A stretch of DNA of 7,618 bases, taken from positions 1 through 7,618 of the forward strand of contig CBFHPF010000070.1 in NCBI GenBank assembly GCA_965657665.1, written 5' to 3'. This document shows positions 4,407 through 7,618 of the stretch, in pieces. This DNA is from UBA8337 sp965657665. Its GTDB lineage: Bacteria > Pseudomonadota > Alphaproteobacteria > RS24. The notes under the pieces are model-generated. The model was not told where the DNA came from and did not search any database. It saw only the letters and a list, made by a program, of their open reading frames with translations. A program made the position numbers and the translations under genes. Positions within the stretch are counted from its first letter, which is position 1, and every line of letters begins with the position of its first letter.

Positions 4407-6294
4407 GAAAAACACCACCGCTTTTGCGGCCAGTCGCATGGTCGCTCCCTTAATCGCACTCTTGGCCTTTGCGCCGCAGGTGAAAGCCGAAGAGGTCGAT
4501 GAGATTATCGTCTCAGCCACCGGCATTCCAACACCGGCTGCGCAAATCGGCGCATCGGTCGATGTCATTACGGCAGAAGATTTGGACCGCCAGCAAATTA
4601 CTTATTTGCAGGATGCGCTTAAAGGTTTGAAGGGAGTGACCTTTGACCAAGAAGGAGGCACCGGTGGCATTGGTTACCTAAGAATGAGAGGCCTTGATAG
4701 ACAAAATGTTGTTGTTTTTGTCGATGGTGTAAATATTGCAGATGCTGCAGATGCTCAAGGCGGTGCGGAAATCGGCAACCTCTTGGTCGATGATATTGAG
4801 CGAATTGAGGTAATGCGTGGAGCAAACAGTGTGCTCTACGGTTCTAACGCAGTGGCCGGCGTGATTGATATTCGTACCAAATCTGCTGGCGGGACTAGCG
4901 CCGGCAAAGTGTCGCTTAGCGCGGGTAGTAATAAACTGAAGCAAATGACAATCGGAACTTCGGGTGAAATTCTGGCAGGGAGATTAGGTTACAGGTTGTC
5001 TCTTCAGTCTATCGATGTTTCATCTCCCTCCGAGTTTGACGAAGAGGATAGTGATTTCTCGGAAGGTGAAGAGTATCAAAATATTACGGCCAGTGGTGCT
5101 TTCGCACTTCATTTGAGTGACAGAATGACTGCTAGGCTTTCTCTTCGTTCGATTGATAGTTCAGCTGATACGGATGGCTATGACCCTGCAACATTTGCCC
5201 GCGTCGATGGGTATTTTGGAAATAATACCCAACAAAACCTTATTCGTTTGTCTGTTGAAAGTGAGGACAGTGAGGTTGTAACTTGGACTGTCAGCCATAG
5301 TTTTTTGGGGAATTATCGCGATACTTTCGCCGAAGTCGGCTCAAGCCTTTGGTATGACGGTGAGCGTGAAACTACTGAAATTCGTACAAACTATCGGTTC
5401 TCAGAAGTTGGTTATCTGAGTATTGGTGCCGAGCAAAAAAACGAAGAGCTTTTTCAAAATGGTTTACCGAATCCGGAAACCGCCGAAACCGATGCGGTTT
5501 TCGCCGTTTGGCATGACCAAATAGGAAGCTTTTTCACCACTTTAGGCGTGAGGCAAGACGACCATAGTAACTTTGGGTCGCATGAGAGTTGGCGTGCCGG
5601 AACTTTTGTTCAGATAGATGATTTAGTCGGAATGAGGTTAAACGCTGGAACTGGCTACCGTTCCCCCAGCCTATACGAACTGTTCGGCCGAGATGGGACT
5701 TGTGTTGATGGCTTGTGCGGCAATCAAAATTTGCAGCCAGAAGAAACTGAAACGGCGGAAATAGGATTCATATTCTCCCGTGACCCGAGTATTTGGGAAT
5801 TGGATATTAGTTATTTCAGTCTCAATACAGACAATCGAATTGTCTATGACAGTGTTGGGCCTCCCTCGTATGCTGGTAACTATCAGAATGATGTTGGTGA
5901 AAGCACATCAACAGGATTTGAGGCGTCTATGTTTGCGGCCGTAAGTCAAAGCCTGACCGTTCAATTAAATCATTCGCGTCTCAATCCGCGTAAAGCCGAT
6001 GGAACAATACAAAATAGCCAGCCAAGGCGGCTATGGTCGGCACGCGCTGATTACAATTCTCCAGATAGTACCCACGAATTTTCTTTACACGCACGTAAGG
6101 TCAGTGACCGGTATAGGTCGGGAGAGCGGCAAGAGGACTATTTTACTGTTGGTTTCTCTTACGGAATGAGATTGCACGAAACACTTCGACTGTTCGTTGG
6201 AGGCGATAATATTTTTGACGAGCATTATCAGACTGTGCCGGGTAAATCGACGCCACGGCAGACTTTCAATGTCGGTGTCACCTCAAGTTTCTAG
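4399..6294 (+). CDS. btuB: TonB-dependent outer-membrane cobalamin receptor BtuB
   Basis: This 631-residue receptor carries cobalamin across the outer membrane using energy passed on by TonB. E. coli BtuB has 614 residues. Residues 1-30 are a signal peptide ending QVKA. A TonB box (VDEIIVSA, 33-40) follows. The plug spans about 45-160, with LRMRGLDRQNVVVFVDGV at 94-111 and IERIEVMRGANSVLYGSNAV at 133-152. The rest is the beta barrel, with GYRSPSLYELFG at 419-430, NQNLQPEETETAEIGF at 442-457 and the terminal Phe typical of outer-membrane proteins. Asp/Glu-rich loops at 211-225 and 256-262 could bind calcium as in E. coli BtuB. Cys435 and Cys440 may form a disulfide in an external loop. The upstream riboswitch supports the cobalamin specificity. 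From about 4640 to 6290 the gene is visibly more AT-rich than its neighbours and uses AGA/AGG arginine codons, unlike its own 5' end. Confidence 0.95.
   Translation: MNKKNTTAFAASRMVAPLIALLAFAPQVKAEEVDEIIVSATGIPTPAAQIGASVDVITAEDLDRQQITYLQDALKGLKGVTFDQEGGTGGIGYLRMRGLDRQNVVVFVDGVNIADAADAQGGAEIGNLLVDDIERIEVMRGANSVLYGSNAVAGVIDIRTKSAGGTSAGKVSLSAGSNKLKQMTIGTSGEILAGRLGYRLSLQSIDVSSPSEFDEEDSDFSEGEEYQNITASGAFALHLSDRMTARLSLRSIDSSADTDGYDPATFARVDGYFGNNTQQNLIRLSVESEDSEVVTWTVSHSFLGNYRDTFAEVGSSLWYDGERETTEIRTNYRFSEVGYLSIGAEQKNEELFQNGLPNPETAETDAVFAVWHDQIGSFFTTLGVRQDDHSNFGSHESWRAGTFVQIDDLVGMRLNAGTGYRSPSLYELFGRDGTCVDGLCGNQNLQPEETETAEIGFIFSRDPSIWELDISYFSLNTDNRIVYDSVGPPSYAGNYQNDVGESTSTGFEASMFAAVSQSLTVQLNHSRLNPRKADGTIQNSQPRRLWSARADYNSPDSTHEFSLHARKVSDRYRSGERQEDYFTVGFSYGMRLHETLRLFVGGDNIFDEHYQTVPGKSTPRQTFNVGVTSSF
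4738..4755 (+). repeat. Tandem 9-base duplication in the btuB plug
   Basis: GCAGATGCT occurs twice back to back, encoding Ala-Asp-Ala twice (residues 114-119). The position corresponds to a plug loop that in E. coli BtuB lies near the bound substrate. The repeat is visible directly; a role in binding is inferred. Confidence 0.85.
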
Positions 6295-6336
6295 GTCACT
6301 GGCATTTAACGCCATGAAAAGGCTAGGATAGGGCCG

Positions 6337-7251
6337 ATGAAAATTGTTTCCCTTTTGCCCAGCGCGACCGAGATTGTTGCCGCGTTGGGGTTAGCCGAAA
6401 ATCTGGTCGGGCGGTCGCACGAGTGCGACTGGCCGGTCGGGCTTGAGCATTTACCGGTGCTGACGCAACCGAAAATGAACCCGCAAGCGACAGCCGCCAC
6501 AATTGACCGCGATGTGCGGGCGCTGGTGGAAGACGGCGTGTCGGTTTATCGGCTGGATGCCGATGCTATTCGTGCACTACAGCCGGATTTTGTTATCACC
6601 CAATCGCAATGCGAATTATGCGCTGTCAGCCTGGGCGAGGTGGAGGCCGCGCTGCAAGATTGGCTGGGCGAAGAGGCGTCTCAATTGGTTTCGCTCGAGC
6701 CGATGGCACTGGCTGATGTCGCCACCGATATCACCAAAACCGGCGCGGCTTTGGGCGTGGCTGATAAAGCCGCCGCTCTGAACGCTGAAATGGCCGACGG
6801 CTTCGCCGCGTTGCGCGCCAAAACGGCGTCTTTGCCAAAGCGAAAAGTGTTTTTCATGGAATGGACCGTGCCGCTTATGGGGGCGGGTAACTGGATGCCG
6901 GAGACGATTGCCGCCGCCGGTGGCGAGGTGGTATTGGGCCATGAGGGCGCACATTCGCCGGTGGTCAGCATGGCGGATGTTGCGGCGCGCGACCCCGATG
7001 TGATTGTCGTTGGGCCATGCGGGTTTGATATTGCCCGCGCGGCTGAGGAGCTGGTGGCGATTTCCGACGACCCGGTTTGGCAAGGCTTGCGGGCTGTGCA
7101 AAACGGCGCGGTCTATCTTGTTAATGGCAATCATTTTTTCAATCGCCCGGGGCCACGGCTTTTGCAATCGGCGCAGATAATTGCCGAGATTTTGTACCCC
7201 GATAGTTTCGCGCCCGATAATCATGGCACGGGTTGGGTGCGCCATGCTTGA
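6337..7251 (+). CDS. Cobalamin-binding-protein homologue without a signal peptide (COG0614 superfamily)
   Basis: This 304-residue protein belongs to the BtuF-type periplasmic-binding superfamily but starts directly with the first strand, MKIVSLLPSATEIVAALGL, and has no signal peptide or lipobox. It therefore appears cytoplasmic. Motifs typical of this branch are SHECDWP at 27-33, TQSQCELCAVS at 88-98 with Cys92 and Cys95, MEWTVPLMGAGNWMPE at 174-189, and FFNRPGPRLLQSAQ at 267-280. Such proteins are often annotated as cobalamin-binding proteins, though their exact task is poorly defined. The ATG at 6337 is preceded by a purine-rich AGGATAGGG. The gene follows btuB by 42 bases and overlaps the BtuD-like ATPase by 8, so it belongs to the riboswitch-led operon. 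Base composition is again high in GC, like the permease. A role in binding or retaining imported cobalamin is inferred from context. Confidence 0.88.
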   Translation: MKIVSLLPSATEIVAALGLAENLVGRSHECDWPVGLEHLPVLTQPKMNPQATAATIDRDVRALVEDGVSVYRLDADAIRALQPDFVITQSQCELCAVSLGEVEAALQDWLGEEASQLVSLEPMALADVATDITKTGAALGVADKAAALNAEMADGFAALRAKTASLPKRKVFFMEWTVPLMGAGNWMPETIAAAGGEVVLGHEGAHSPVVSMADVAARDPDVIVVGPCGFDIARAAEELVAISDDPVWQGLRAVQNGAVYLVNGNHFFNRPGPRLLQSAQIIAEILYPDSFAPDNHGTGWVRHA

Positions 7252-7618
7252 ATTGGCGGGGGTGCATTATTCAGTTGGTGCCAAGACGGTTTTGCAAAAC
7301 GTCTCAACGGCATTTCAAAGCGGACAAGTGACCGGCATTATCGGGCCGAACGGGGCGGGCAAGACATCGCTCTTGCGCCTTGCGGCGGGCTTGCAAAGGC
7401 CGGATGGCGGTGCAGTTTTATGGGATGGCACGCCGCTTACCGCGCATCATGCATGGACGCAAAAGCTGGCTTATCTGCCGCAATTTCAAAATGTTGCTTG
7501 GCCGCTATCATGCCGTGATGTAGTCGGACTGGGGCTGTTGCCGTTTGGTGCGCCCGATGCCGATAAGGTGATGGCGGCGCTTGAAACCTGCGGCGCGGCG
7601 TCGTTTTGTGACCGCACG
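7244..7618 (+). CDS. btuD: ABC transporter ATP-binding protein, BtuD-like, N-terminal part
   Basis: The first 125 codons of an ABC ATPase are present; the gene runs off the right edge. It would power cobalamin import through the BtuC-like permease from the cytoplasmic face. The Walker A loop GPNGAGKTS is at 34-42 and the Q-loop (LAYLPQ) ends with Gln80. The ABC signature, Walker B and switch histidine lie beyond the window. The pattern resembles the FecE/BtuD/HmuV group that pairs with FecCD permeases. The start ATG at 7244 overlaps the upstream stop in an ATGCTTGA arrangement, which suggests translational coupling with the signal-less binding protein. I translated this frame directly from the sequence. 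The family is clear; the cobalamin assignment comes from the operon. Confidence 0.9.
   Translation, partial: MLELAGVHYSVGAKTVLQNVSTAFQSGQVTGIIGPNGAGKTSLLRLAAGLQRPDGGAVLWDGTPLTAHHAWTQKLAYLPQFQNVAWPLSCRDVVGLGLLPFGAPDADKVMAALETCGAASFCDRT

Noticed and set aside
4088..4459. Minus-strand frames across the riboswitch leader
   Set aside because: The region is explained by the aptamer and btuB leader; the frames have no ribosome site or family resemblance.
6295..6336. TGGC/GCCA hairpin between btuB and the next gene as a terminator
   Set aside because: The stem has only four pairs and no T-run follows, and the downstream genes appear to need read-through.
6616..7245. A 209-codon open frame on the minus strand opposite the signal-less binding protein
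   Set aside because: It is a shadow of a strongly conserved plus-strand gene; its translation shows no recognisable family or plausible start context.
1..7618. CRISPR arrays, tRNA or rRNA genes, insertion sequences, phage or toxin-antitoxin genes
   Set aside because: Nothing resembling regular spaced repeats, tRNA or rRNA sequence, terminal inverted repeats with a transposase, or such proteins was seen.

Overview
The window looks like a chromosomal segment of a Gram-negative bacterium, most likely an alphaproteobacterium. The evidence is an outer-membrane TonB-dependent receptor, a secreted periplasmic binding protein, a moderately GC-rich base composition, and a LinB-type haloalkane dehalogenase. 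No taxonomic marker gene is present, so this placement is an inference.

Left part (1-2142). On the minus strand lie the first 69 codons of a haloalkane dehalogenase (1-207), which runs off the left edge. Upstream of it, 30 bases away and probably co-transcribed, is an unrecognised acidic protein with a long C-terminal coiled coil (238-948). A 174-base divergent spacer separates these from a plus-strand gene (1123-2142). That gene encodes a protein with a cytoplasmic GAF-like region, one membrane helix and a short periplasmic tail resembling a reduced HlyD-type adaptor.

Right part (2092-7618). This is a vitamin B12 (cobalamin) uptake locus. A secreted BtuF-like binding protein (2092-3015, minus) is divergent from a BtuC-like FecCD permease (3034-4080, plus). 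Directly after the permease stop lies a cobalamin riboswitch with a clear B12 box (about 4106-4273). It leads a second transcription unit: the TonB-dependent receptor BtuB (4399-6294), a cobalamin-binding-protein homologue without a signal peptide (6337-7251), and the start of a BtuD-like ATPase (7244-7618, cut by the right edge, overlapping the previous gene by 8 bases).

Working model: BtuB takes cobalamin across the outer membrane, the secreted BtuF-like protein captures it in the periplasm, and BtuC with BtuD carry it across the inner membrane. The riboswitch shuts down the btuB-btuD unit when cobalamin is plentiful. The permease and the secreted binding protein lie outside the riboswitch-led unit.

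I see no wholly new system. The most notable points are the compositional mosaic inside btuB, two binding proteins of the same superfamily with different predicted locations, a possible Shine-Dalgarno-sequestering platform behind the riboswitch, a 13-base repeat shared by the riboswitch and its presumed promoter, the reduced GAF-membrane-adaptor protein, and the very tight divergent btuF/btuC junction.
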